From Allopusillimonas ginsengisoli (GTDB lineage Bacteria > Pseudomonadota > Gammaproteobacteria > Burkholderiales > Burkholderiaceae_B), in the NCBI GenBank assembly GCA_005239165.1, contig RAPG01000013.1:1-64000 (forward strand): 64,000 nt of DNA. The letters run 5' to 3'. This document shows, one piece after another, positions 1-7,165 of this stretch; position 1 is the first letter of the stretch, and each line of letters opens with the position of its first letter. The notes beneath the pieces were generated by a model. It searched no databases and was not told where the DNA came from. It worked only from the letters and a program-made list of their open reading frames with translations. Made by a program: the position numbers and the translations under genes.

Positions 1-25
1 GTTCTTCGGTAAACCGTTTCTTCAT
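1..25 (-). CDS. IS3-family transposase OrfA, first eight codons only
   Basis: The minus strand from base 25 reads MKKRFTEE, the usual N-terminus of OrfA of IS407-group IS3 elements (the helix-turn-helix half of the transposase). The gene is cut by the window edge. The ATG at 25-23 lies about 60 bases inside the element end at base 84, the normal spacing. Identification rests on eight residues plus the adjacent terminal repeat. Confidence 0.65.
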
Positions 26-84
26 GTCCGTATTCCTTTAAACGGACTCTACCTGATTTTGTACCTAACTTTGGGGGTAGGTCA
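1..84 (-). mobile_element. End of an IS3-family insertion sequence (IS407-like), continues outside the window
   Basis: Read on the minus strand, the segment begins with TGACCTACCCCCAAAG at base 84, a terminal-repeat-like sequence with the C-run common at the ends of IS407-group elements. About 60 bases later an ORF begins with the residues typical of IS3-family OrfA. Only the left end is visible; the rest lies before base 1. The element ends about 40 bases before the Fur-box-like sequence of the receptor gene, so it may have changed the upstream control of that gene. No target-site duplication can be judged from one end. Confidence 0.75.
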
Positions 85-124
85 CCCATCGTGCATACTT
101 GACCTACATCAATCGTTAATTGCA

Positions 125-150
125 AATAATAATGAGAGTGGTTACTATTT
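125..150. promoter_or_regulatory. Fur-box-like operator upstream of the TonB-dependent receptor
   Basis: The stretch contains AATAATAATGAGAGTGGTTA, close to the Fur consensus (GATAATGATAATCATTATC) and to Fur boxes described in Bordetella relatives. It sits 33 bases before the chosen ATG of the receptor, where Fur-Fe2+ would block transcription. A TTGACC hexamer at 99-104 could be the -35 element, but no clean -10 is seen. Confidence 0.6.
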
Positions 151-182
151 GCGTCTTTGTTTTTGATCCCTTTGGAAGAAAA

Positions 183-2459
183 ATGACGACAAAACTGCGA
201 CGTTGGTGGGGTGGGGTGTTTATGGCGGTCGTTGCTGTTCACGTGAGTGCACAGGAAAAAAATATAACGGGCGATGGAGGCTCGGCAGTTGCCGCCTCGG
301 GCACGGCTGCTACCCGTACTTTGGCCCCTTTGCGCGTGCAGGGCCAGCAACTGGAAACGGCCCTTCCTGAAGGCTCCACCATTACCACTCGCGAGCAGTT
401 GGACGACCGTTCTATTGATAGCTGGGAAGACTTTGCCAAGCGTGGTGAGCCGGGGGTGAATTTCAATCGCACTAACAATAGTGTCAATATCCGCGGTATG
501 GATCAGGATCGTGTTGTGACTCGGGTTGACGGGATCCGCATACCGTGGCTGGATGATGGTGCACGTGGCGAAAAGGGCGGTCTGGATACGATAGCCTTCA
601 GTAGCCTGTCTAGCATTGATGTAGTGCGTGGCGCTGGCGCTACGCAGTCAGGCTCATTGGTGGGCTATCTGGATCTGCGCACCTTGTCTCCTGATGACTT
701 GCTAACGTCAAGCCAGGGTTTTGGCGCTTTGGTAAAAGGGAGCTATGACAGTGCGGATCGTAGCTGGGGCACCGACGCAGCCTTGGCTGGGCGCCTGGGT
801 CAGGGCGATACCAGTTGGCTATTGCAAGCTGGCCAGCGAAAAGGCCATGAGCTCAAAAATATGGGCGAAAAGGGTGGCTATGGCACAGATAGAGACAAAG
901 CCAACCCGGAAGACTTTACGCAGCGCAATATCATGCTCAAGCTGCAGCACATGTGGAATAACGAACATAAAGTAACCCTGAGCGGCGAATCTTTCCGTCG
1001 TACGCGCGAGATTGATAATGTACGCCAACAGGGAACAAGTACCTATCCAATTGGCGGCAACAGTACATCGAGTGAAAACGAGCGTGAACGGATTATTCTT
1101 GGCTATGGCTATCTTTCTAGTGAACCCCTAAGCCCTTTAAGTGCCGCCGATATCAGCGTGTTCTGGCAGCGTTCCAGCCTGGAGGCCGCGCAGGATGCCA
1201 CGCGCATAGCTGCTCCGCTAGGGCCTTATGGCCGCAGCAATTCAGTTGAAGAGTCTGACGTTGGCGTAGTTGGCAAATTGTCGGGTTATTTTGGTGGCCT
1301 GGGGTTGGCACACCGTTGGAGCGCAGGTGCTGAGTGGGTTGGCAGTAAAAATAAACAGAGCTCTGCCGGCTACGACAGCTGCACACCGAGTATGTCTATG
1401 CGCCCGCCTTGCGCCATGCTGCACACTAATCAGGCTGATGTTCCCAAAGCCACAGGCAATCAATGGGCACTGTGGGTGCAAGATGAGGTCGCTTGGGCTA
1501 ACGGTATGTATTCGTTGACACCGTCGTTGCGATTTGATTCCTATCGCCAGACGCCTGAGTCGGGTGGCAATTATTCCAGCAACCCCAACGCGTCGATTAC
1601 GTCGCTCGAATCTAGCAGTGGTCAGCGTCTGTCTCCATCGCTATTGGCGGCATACAAACCGATGGACGATCTTTCTTTCTATGCTAAATATGGCTATGGT
1701 TATAAAGCGCCTAACGCAGCGCAGCTCTTCATGAACTACGGAGGGCCTGGCACGTATTTGCGTACAGGTAATCCGAATTTAAAGGCGGAGATAAGTCGTG
1801 GCTGGGAGTTAGGCATGGATGTGGGCAACGCTGATTTGGGTGGTCGCGTAAGCCTGTTCGACAATCGTTATAAAGACTTTATTGATCAGGATGTCGCTTT
1901 AACGTCCAGCTCGCCAGGGTGGAATCCAGCGTGGTCGGGGCTATACCCCATGGGGGTAACGGGCTTTGTTAACCGATCGCGTGTGCGCATATATGGCGCT
2001 GAACTTGCTGCGCATTGGAATATTGACAGCAATTGGTATACGTGGGGTTCTTTGGCATGGTCCCATGGTCGCGATCAGGACACCGGGCGCCATCTGAATT
2101 CGGTGGCACCACTTAAAGCCATTCTGGCACTTGGCTATCGTACCGATCAATGGGGTGCCGAAGCAATAACAACTCTGGCCAAGCGTCGCACCCAAGTTGA
2201 ATATCCAGAAGCCAGCCCCCCTGAGTTGCCTATGGCTGATTTCCAGGCACCTGGATATGGTCTGCTTGACTTGACGGCCTGGTGGAAGCCGCAAATGGCT
2301 AAGGGCCTGCGGGTACAGGCCGGCGTCTATAACGTGTTCGACAAGAAATACTGGAACGCCCTGGATGTGCCTCGATCAAGCGGCAGAGACGTTGCCCCTA
2401 TTGACACCTACACTCAGCCGGGGCGTAGTGCGCGTGTGACACTGACTTATCAGTATTAA
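183..2459 (+). CDS. TonB-dependent outer-membrane receptor, heme/hemoglobin-transferrin-lactoferrin type
   Basis: This is an outer-membrane beta-barrel receptor importing heme or another iron source with energy from TonB-ExbBD. The start at 183 follows GGAAG at good spacing and gives a signal peptide ending near VSAQ; the frame stays open back to base 120, but that extension has no function. After the signal comes a TonB-box-like TLAPLRV, then a plug domain (about residues 50-170, containing VDGIRIPW and VVRGAGATQSG), then the barrel, which ends in an aromatic strand (VTLTYQY). The family's FRAP and NPDL signatures appear as YKAP and NPNL. The histidine usually lying between these motifs in heme receptors is absent, so the ligand may not be heme. 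No tonB, heme-transport or sigma-factor genes are adjacent. A Fur-box-like site lies upstream. Confidence 0.85.
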   Translation: MTTKLRRWWGGVFMAVVAVHVSAQEKNITGDGGSAVAASGTAATRTLAPLRVQGQQLETALPEGSTITTREQLDDRSIDSWEDFAKRGEPGVNFNRTNNSVNIRGMDQDRVVTRVDGIRIPWLDDGARGEKGGLDTIAFSSLSSIDVVRGAGATQSGSLVGYLDLRTLSPDDLLTSSQGFGALVKGSYDSADRSWGTDAALAGRLGQGDTSWLLQAGQRKGHELKNMGEKGGYGTDRDKANPEDFTQRNIMLKLQHMWNNEHKVTLSGESFRRTREIDNVRQQGTSTYPIGGNSTSSENERERIILGYGYLSSEPLSPLSAADISVFWQRSSLEAAQDATRIAAPLGPYGRSNSVEESDVGVVGKLSGYFGGLGLAHRWSAGAEWVGSKNKQSSAGYDSCTPSMSMRPPCAMLHTNQADVPKATGNQWALWVQDEVAWANGMYSLTPSLRFDSYRQTPESGGNYSSNPNASITSLESSSGQRLSPSLLAAYKPMDDLSFYAKYGYGYKAPNAAQLFMNYGGPGTYLRTGNPNLKAEISRGWELGMDVGNADLGGRVSLFDNRYKDFIDQDVALTSSSPGWNPAWSGLYPMGVTGFVNRSRVRIYGAELAAHWNIDSNWYTWGSLAWSHGRDQDTGRHLNSVAPLKAILALGYRTDQWGAEAITTLAKRRTQVEYPEASPPELPMADFQAPGYGLLDLTAWWKPQMAKGLRVQAGVYNVFDKKYWNALDVPRSSGRDVAPIDTYTQPGRSARVTLTYQY

Positions 2460-2755
2460 ATCAGATAAGCGCTCAGGCAACATTGATTGGCCTGCATGCT
2501 GGCATCGGCGCGTTTTCCGGCACGCAGGCTTAATCTATAGCATCTTCCGTACCAGAGGGCAGGCCCAATACTTGCTGAACGACCACGATCAAAAAGGCGA
2601 GGGAGGTGGACGTTATGCCGGGTATCATGAGATTGTTAGTCAGAGCTGCTTGCAGCAATGCAAAGCCTTATCGTTTGCCCGCTCATGGGTCAGGCTTTGG
2701 GTACACCAAGTTATTTGTGCGTGCTCAGACGCCCGATGCTCTGCAGGAAGAGTCA

Positions 2756-3481
2756 ATGGCATGCGCAGGACCCATCAAACATAGCCTGGGGATGCTGTTT
2801 TTCGCGCTTGCTGCGGTTATTCTTTCCGGGCCAGCAACGGCCGATACCGCTACGGCCGGCAAGACAATTGCCACGTCTGGTGCTCCAGGCGTGGTCGCCT
2901 GTGCTACCTGCCATGGCGCTCAAGGTGAGGGCATGGCAGCGGCCGGTTTTCCGTATCTGGCAGGGCAAGGTGTCGCTTATCTGACCCTCCAGTTGCAAGA
3001 CTTTGCGAAGGGCGAGCGACACAATCCCATTATGGAACCCATCGCCAAAGCGCTTGACCCCGCCCAGATCGCGGCGGTGGCGGCGTATTTTTCGCAGTTA
3101 CCCAAGCCCTTTGACGCTGAGGCCTTGAGCGCGCACTCACCCACTTACCCCGACAAAGATGCCGTGGGCGCCTGGGTGGCCAATCGTGGCGACTGGGATA
3201 ACAATATACCGGCCTGTACGCAGTGTCATGGCCCGGGAGGCATTGGCGTTGGCAACGCATTTCCCGGCTTGGCCGGACTTCCCGCCAAGTACATTACAGA
3301 GCAGCTCACAGCCTGGCAGCAAGAAAAACGCGCGCCCGGGCCTTTGTCTCTTATGGGCGATATAGCAAGCCGCATGAGCGATGTGCAAATTACCGCTGTG
3401 GCCGACTATTTTTCAGGGCTGCCCGAGTCTGTGAAAAGCGGGGCCGCAGCGCCTGCGCCAGTATCGCAAGGAGCAAAATAA
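2756..3481 (+). CDS. tsdB: Diheme cytochrome c4-like electron acceptor TsdB
   Basis: A periplasmic diheme cytochrome c of the c4 type, taken to accept electrons from thiosulfate dehydrogenase. The protein (241 aa) has a Sec signal peptide ending near ATAD and two class I heme motifs, CATCH at 49-53 and CTQCH at 154-158, each opening a repeated c-type domain with downstream methionines able to act as axial ligands. The ATG at 2756 follows GGAAG. An in-frame ATG at 2615 also has a strong GGGAGGT site and would add 47 residues in front of the signal peptide, which looks less likely. The stop overlaps the next start by one base (TAATG), which indicates translational coupling with tsdA. The 295 bases between the receptor gene and this start hold no other convincing gene. 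Confidence 0.8.
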   Translation: MACAGPIKHSLGMLFFALAAVILSGPATADTATAGKTIATSGAPGVVACATCHGAQGEGMAAAGFPYLAGQGVAYLTLQLQDFAKGERHNPIMEPIAKALDPAQIAAVAAYFSQLPKPFDAEALSAHSPTYPDKDAVGAWVANRGDWDNNIPACTQCHGPGGIGVGNAFPGLAGLPAKYITEQLTAWQQEKRAPGPLSLMGDIASRMSDVQITAVADYFSGLPESVKSGAAAPAPVSQGAK

Positions 3482-4443
3482 TGAAGCTGACATCCATGCA
3501 TACTGTTCAGACAGCCCTTGCGCTGTCAGTGTTAAGCCTGGCCTGTACGGCCGCAGCTCAGTCTAAGCCAGCCGCACCGGAAGGTGGCACACCGGTAGCG
3601 CCCGCAAAGGCGGGCAACAAGAGTTTTACACCTCCACCCGCTACGTCTATCCCCGACGACGAGTTTGGCCAGATGGTAAAGAAGGGGCAGGATATCTTCT
3701 TGCGGACGGGGCAATATGCCAAGGACTATGTTGGCAACTCACTGAACTGCGTCAGCTGCCACCTCGATGCCGGGCGTCGTCCTGATGCCTCGCCGTTATG
3801 GGGGGCATATGTTCTGTATCCGGCCTATCGATCCAAAAACGGGCATGTCAACACACTGGCAGAACGCCTGCAAGGCTGTTTTCAATACAGCATGAATGGC
3901 ATGGCGCCGCCAGCAGACAGCGAGACCATTGTGGCGCTTGAAAGCTATATGTTCTGGATGGCCCAGCAAGCACCCACGGGGGTCAAACTGGAAGGGCAGG
4001 GCTATCCTCGCCTTGCAAAACCGGCTCAAGAACCCGAATACGTGCGCGGGCAAGACGTATTCGAGCAAAATTGCGCACTATGCCATGGTGCTAACGGTGA
4101 AGGGCAAAGCGCAGAAGGCAAGATGGTTTTTCCGGCACTGTGGGGCGACGAGTCTTTTAATTGGGGAGCTGGCATGCATAGTGTGTCGACAGCGGCGGCA
4201 TTCATCAAAGCCAATATGCCCTTGGGCAAAGGCGGTACGCTCACTGATCAAGAGGCCTGGGATGTGGCGTTTTACATGAACAGTCATGAGCGGCCACAAG
4301 ACCCGCGCTTTAACGGATCTCTGGAAGAAACCCGTAAGAAGTATCACGACAGCCCCTCGGACCGGTACGGACAAACCGTGAATGACCAGGTACTGGGTGA
4401 GAACTCGACGCCATCTGGCGGAGGCCTGCGTGAAAAGGGTTAG
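3481..4443 (+). CDS. tsdA: Thiosulfate dehydrogenase (tetrathionate-forming) TsdA
   Basis: A periplasmic diheme enzyme that joins two thiosulfate molecules into tetrathionate and passes two electrons to a cytochrome. The 320-residue protein has a signal peptide ending near residue 26, heme motifs CVSCH (90-94) and CALCH (198-202), and the TsdA hallmark GCFQYSMNG, whose Cys133 is the position of the unusual His/Cys heme ligand known in Allochromatium TsdA. The C-terminal WGAGMHSVSTAAAFIKANMP and SHERPQDPR segments are also typical of TsdA. It starts on the A of the tsdB stop codon. No sox genes are nearby, so this pair would oxidise thiosulfate only as far as tetrathionate. Confidence 0.9.
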   Translation: MKLTSMHTVQTALALSVLSLACTAAAQSKPAAPEGGTPVAPAKAGNKSFTPPPATSIPDDEFGQMVKKGQDIFLRTGQYAKDYVGNSLNCVSCHLDAGRRPDASPLWGAYVLYPAYRSKNGHVNTLAERLQGCFQYSMNGMAPPADSETIVALESYMFWMAQQAPTGVKLEGQGYPRLAKPAQEPEYVRGQDVFEQNCALCHGANGEGQSAEGKMVFPALWGDESFNWGAGMHSVSTAAAFIKANMPLGKGGTLTDQEAWDVAFYMNSHERPQDPRFNGSLEETRKKYHDSPSDRYGQTVNDQVLGENSTPSGGGLREKG

Positions 4444-4587
4444 TTAGTGCGTATGCAATTGCGCCATTGAAAGCCGCATTTACAGCGTTTCCGTAAGAAT
4501 GTTCAAAAATTCGGCCCCTGGCGTCTGCTTCGCGAGTCTTCTACGTGCTATACCGTTGCATAGATTTCAAACTAAGCGAGATATTTC

Positions 4588-4929
4588 ATGATTGATGCAC
4601 TGATATCGGGCCGGTTGTATGGCGCACCCAAGCAGGGCGAGGACAAAACCGGCAATCCCTACACCACGGCAAAAGTAAAAGTAGCTGCAGGCAATGGCGA
4701 TATGCTGTTATGTGGCGTAATCGCGTTTGACAGCTCTGCCCAGACGGCACTGTTGGCCCTGGATGACGGCGATAGTGTGGCTCTGTCTGGTTCATTGTCT
4801 CCGAAGGTATACCAGACCAAAGATGGAGAGTATCGGCCTGGGCTAGACATGGTGGCGCATGCTGTTCTGACGGAGTACCACGTCAATCGCAAGCGTAAAG
4901 CCATGGAGGTTGCTGCAGCCGACGCTTAA
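4588..4929 (+). CDS. Small single-stranded DNA-binding (OB-fold) protein, SSB-like
   Basis: The 113-residue product resembles the OB-fold core of single-stranded DNA-binding proteins: MIDALISGRLYGAP, then TAKVKVAAGNGD, a strand ending VIAFD, and GDSVALSGSLSPKVYQTKDG. It is shorter than housekeeping SSB (about 150-180 aa) and lacks the acidic, proline-rich tail ending in DIPF that recruits partner proteins; it ends instead in a basic then alanine-rich tail. Such short SSB-like proteins are often linked to plasmids or phages, but no such genes lie beside it. The site before the ATG is weak. Function is inferred from fold-level similarity only. Confidence 0.6.
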   Translation: MIDALISGRLYGAPKQGEDKTGNPYTTAKVKVAAGNGDMLLCGVIAFDSSAQTALLALDDGDSVALSGSLSPKVYQTKDGEYRPGLDMVAHAVLTEYHVNRKRKAMEVAAADA

Positions 4930-5025
4930 TGGCTGCGTTTCGGGGTGCTGTAGAGATTAATCGAACTGAAGCAGGGTAATCTTTGTTCAGTGCCATTGAG
5001 CGGAAGGTGAGCCTTGCTCGATAAA

Positions 5026-5907
5026 CTACGAGTGTGGGTGGGTCTGGCTAGGTATCGACGTTGCCTGGCGAGCATGGAACCAGCGCGCCGTAATCTCATC
5101 AGCGGGAAAGAGCGATTCGATCCGCAGTTCGTGCAGGGTCACGTCGCGTGGGGTGCCCAGGGTTGCAATCGAAGTGAATAAGTTCAGCGCGACGTTGTCC
5201 TTGCGAATCTGCACTGACAAGAAAGGCAGCGCGAGCGTGTCGAGATTAGGCAGGCGGGTTGTTGTGGCTATCCCCGGTAACGCAAGTAGTTCGCAAAGAA
5301 GGGTTTCCGCTTCACTGCCGGGCCCGTCACCCAATGCTTCACGCTGTATCCAGTGCAACAGATCTGCGCACACTTCCTCCCAGTTTTGCAGATGCTGGCG
5401 AATGCCCTCTGGATCGAGCATCAGTTTCAACACGTTGACGTCCTCGCGAGGCAATGGCATGTCTTCGGGCATATCGAGCAGCCAGCGTATAAGCATGGCC
5501 GCTGGCGTATTGGTCATGACGAGATTCCAGAGCCGGTCAACCACCAGGGCTGGATACGGCGCTTGTTGAGCCAGCATGAAGTCCAGGGCCTGCTTTACCG
5601 GCATTAGTTCGGGATCAGATAAACTGCGTTCTCGGTAGGCGGGAGCATAGCCAGCAGCCAGCAGCATCCCGTTGCGCTCGCGCAGAGGGATGTCGAGGAC
5701 AATTCCAAGCTTTAGAATCATTTCACGGCTGGGCTGTGAGCGATTGCTTTCGAGAAAACTTACATGTCGCTGCGAGATGCTGCTTTCGGTTGCGAGCCGA
5801 AGCTGGCTGTATCCGCGCTTGCCGCGCCAGTAGCGTAGTGCCGCCGCAAAATCAGCAAAGTAACGATTTCCTCCCGCAACCTGCGATATAGCCTTTTGCT
5901 GTTGCAT
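5026..5907 (-). CDS. XRE-family transcriptional regulator with MmyB-like ligand domain
   Basis: A DNA-binding regulator of 293 aa. Residues 20-80 form a Cro/CI-type helix-turn-helix (LRYWRGKRGYSQLRLA then SQRHVSFLESNRSQPSREMI). The rest matches the MmyB-like domain (PALVVDRLWNLVMTN, LPREDVNVLKLML, RIESLFPADEITARWF), which in this family probably binds a small molecule, possibly a fatty acid. It lies 42 bases downstream of the SnoaL-like gene on the same strand, so the two are likely co-transcribed and this protein may control its own operon and the divergent DUF1330 gene. Confidence 0.85.
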   Translation of the reverse strand: MQQQKAISQVAGGNRYFADFAAALRYWRGKRGYSQLRLATESSISQRHVSFLESNRSQPSREMILKLGIVLDIPLRERNGMLLAAGYAPAYRERSLSDPELMPVKQALDFMLAQQAPYPALVVDRLWNLVMTNTPAAMLIRWLLDMPEDMPLPREDVNVLKLMLDPEGIRQHLQNWEEVCADLLHWIQREALGDGPGSEAETLLCELLALPGIATTTRLPNLDTLALPFLSVQIRKDNVALNLFTSIATLGTPRDVTLHELRIESLFPADEITARWFHARQATSIPSQTHPHS

Positions 5908-5949
5908 CTAGTCTCCATACTAATTTCTTGTCCAAGAGTGTGTTCGGCC

Positions 5950-6330
5950 TCAGCCAGGTATTTTGTCAAGAAAACCTGTGATCGTTTCAAACTGCCCATC
6001 CGGCGTAATGACGGCTATATCGGTTCCGGTCGCAAACGGTTCGGTATCTGGTGCCCCGAGAGACCACGAGAAACGCACGACGTTGTTGTGCCCGTCGGGG
6101 TTGCCCAGCACACTAAAGCGCAAGCCGACAAATTGCGCCTGGGCAGCACCGATCATTGCGTTTAGGGCTTCATGTCCGACGGCCTGCATGAGCGGATCGG
6201 TGTAGCTTGCCTGTGGCGTGAACGCTTGCTCAATAAGTGTACGGCGGCGCGCCGGATTATTCTCGTTCCAAATGTGAACATATTGTGTGGCAATTTTTAG
6301 GGGCGTGTTGAGAAGCGTAGTGGTAGCCAT
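5950..6330 (-). CDS. SnoaL-like (NTF2 superfamily) protein
   Basis: A 126-residue protein with the cone-shaped NTF2/SnoaL fold pattern: an N-terminal helix (IATQYVHIWNENNPARRRTL), TPQASYTDPLM, and the strands VLGNPDGHNNVVRFSWSL and GTDIAVITPDG. Members act as isomerases, cyclases or hydrolases on small hydrophobic substrates, or have no known activity. The specific reaction cannot be read from the sequence. It is the first gene of a likely two-gene operon with the MmyB-type regulator. The ATG at 6330 follows AAAGGGAGA. Confidence 0.75.
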   Translation of the reverse strand: MATTTLLNTPLKIATQYVHIWNENNPARRRTLIEQAFTPQASYTDPLMQAVGHEALNAMIGAAQAQFVGLRFSVLGNPDGHNNVVRFSWSLGAPDTEPFATGTDIAVITPDGQFETITGFLDKIPG

Positions 6331-6637
6331 GGAAATCTCCCTTTGAAGTGGTCTCGCCCTTGTCGGCGGTTTGTCGAAATTGACAGAGAGAGTCTGAAGC
6401 CATATGTGGCTCTGGTCGATGACGTGTCAGGTAATAGCGTGGGTTTGTATTTTTTTATGTGGTACCGGTAGGGAAGATAGAGATTCTCGCTATTTGCTTT
6501 GATGATTGAGGCCATGCGGATAGGGCGACGCGATTACCTTCCACGTTATTGGCACGGCAGAGTGATGTCTGGACAATGAGTAATGCAGTTGCAACACCGT
6601 GTATGCCGCTACATTTCATCCATTTCAGGAGCCAACT
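6331..6637. other. Divergent intergenic region between SnoaL-like and DUF1330 genes
   Basis: About 300 bases separate two outward-facing genes and should hold both promoters and any operator of the adjacent XRE/MmyB regulator. AT-rich stretches occur around 6440-6460. No convincing palindrome, RNA gene or extra ORF was found. Confidence 0.5.
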
Positions 6638-6958
6638 ATGCCAGCCTATGCCATCGGTATTCTCACCGAAACGTGTCTGAACGACGATGTCCGCAGGTAT
6701 CTTGAATGTATAGACTCGACACTCCAGCCTTACGCGGGACGGTTCATCATCCATGGCGGGCCGTATCAATGGATGGAGGGTAAGCTGGCAGGCGACGTGA
6801 TTGTCATCGAATTTGAGAGTCTGGAGCTGGCATCGCAGTGGTACGATTCCCCAGCTTACCAGGCCATCAAACCCCTACGAACTGCAAATAGCGTCGGCAC
6901 AGTTTTTCTGGTTCAAGGCGTGCCTATGGGTCACCGCGCGAGCGATATTGTTTCTTAG
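6638..6958 (+). CDS. DUF1330 family protein
   Basis: The 106-residue product is a DUF1330 protein, a small dimeric alpha/beta-barrel (ferredoxin-like) fold of unknown activity. It shows the family pattern MPAYAIGIL at the N-terminus, YAGRFIIHGGP, then DVIVIEFESLELASQWYDSP and AYQAIKPLR. The start at 6638 follows AGGAG; the frame also opens upstream at 6599 without supporting features. It is transcribed away from the SnoaL/MmyB pair and may share their regulator. Confidence 0.85.
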   Translation: MPAYAIGILTETCLNDDVRRYLECIDSTLQPYAGRFIIHGGPYQWMEGKLAGDVIVIEFESLELASQWYDSPAYQAIKPLRTANSVGTVFLVQGVPMGHRASDIVS

Positions 6959-7108
6959 GTGATAGTTTTTCGTCGCCCCGCAGTATTCAGGTTCTGACGT
7001 GGTACACCTTTCGTTGGCATGGGATGGCAAGACACGCTGGCCTGGTTTTTGATTTCCCATTACATCGGTGCCCATTGGGGCATCGGGTTTGCAATCAAGC
7101 TGACCGAC

Positions 7109-7152
7109 AAAAAAGCCGCGAGCATCATCCTATGATTGCTCGCGGCTTTTTT
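7109..7152. terminator. Bidirectional Rho-independent terminator after putA
   Basis: A long hairpin, AAAAAAGCCGCGAGCA paired with TGCTCGCGGCTTTTTT around a loop near 7125-7136, followed by T-runs on both strands. It lies just past the putA stop and can also stop transcription coming from the DUF1330 side. Confidence 0.9.
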
Positions 7153-7165
7153 CCCCACATACCAG

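Noticed and set aside
3223..3480. N-terminal extension of TsdA
   Set aside because: It overlaps tsdB out of frame, and the ATG at 3481 directly starts a signal peptide.
6588..6593. Single GTTGCA site near the DUF1330 gene
   Set aside because: One isolated hexamer far from proline genes is expected by chance; PutA sites at putA and putP occur in clusters.
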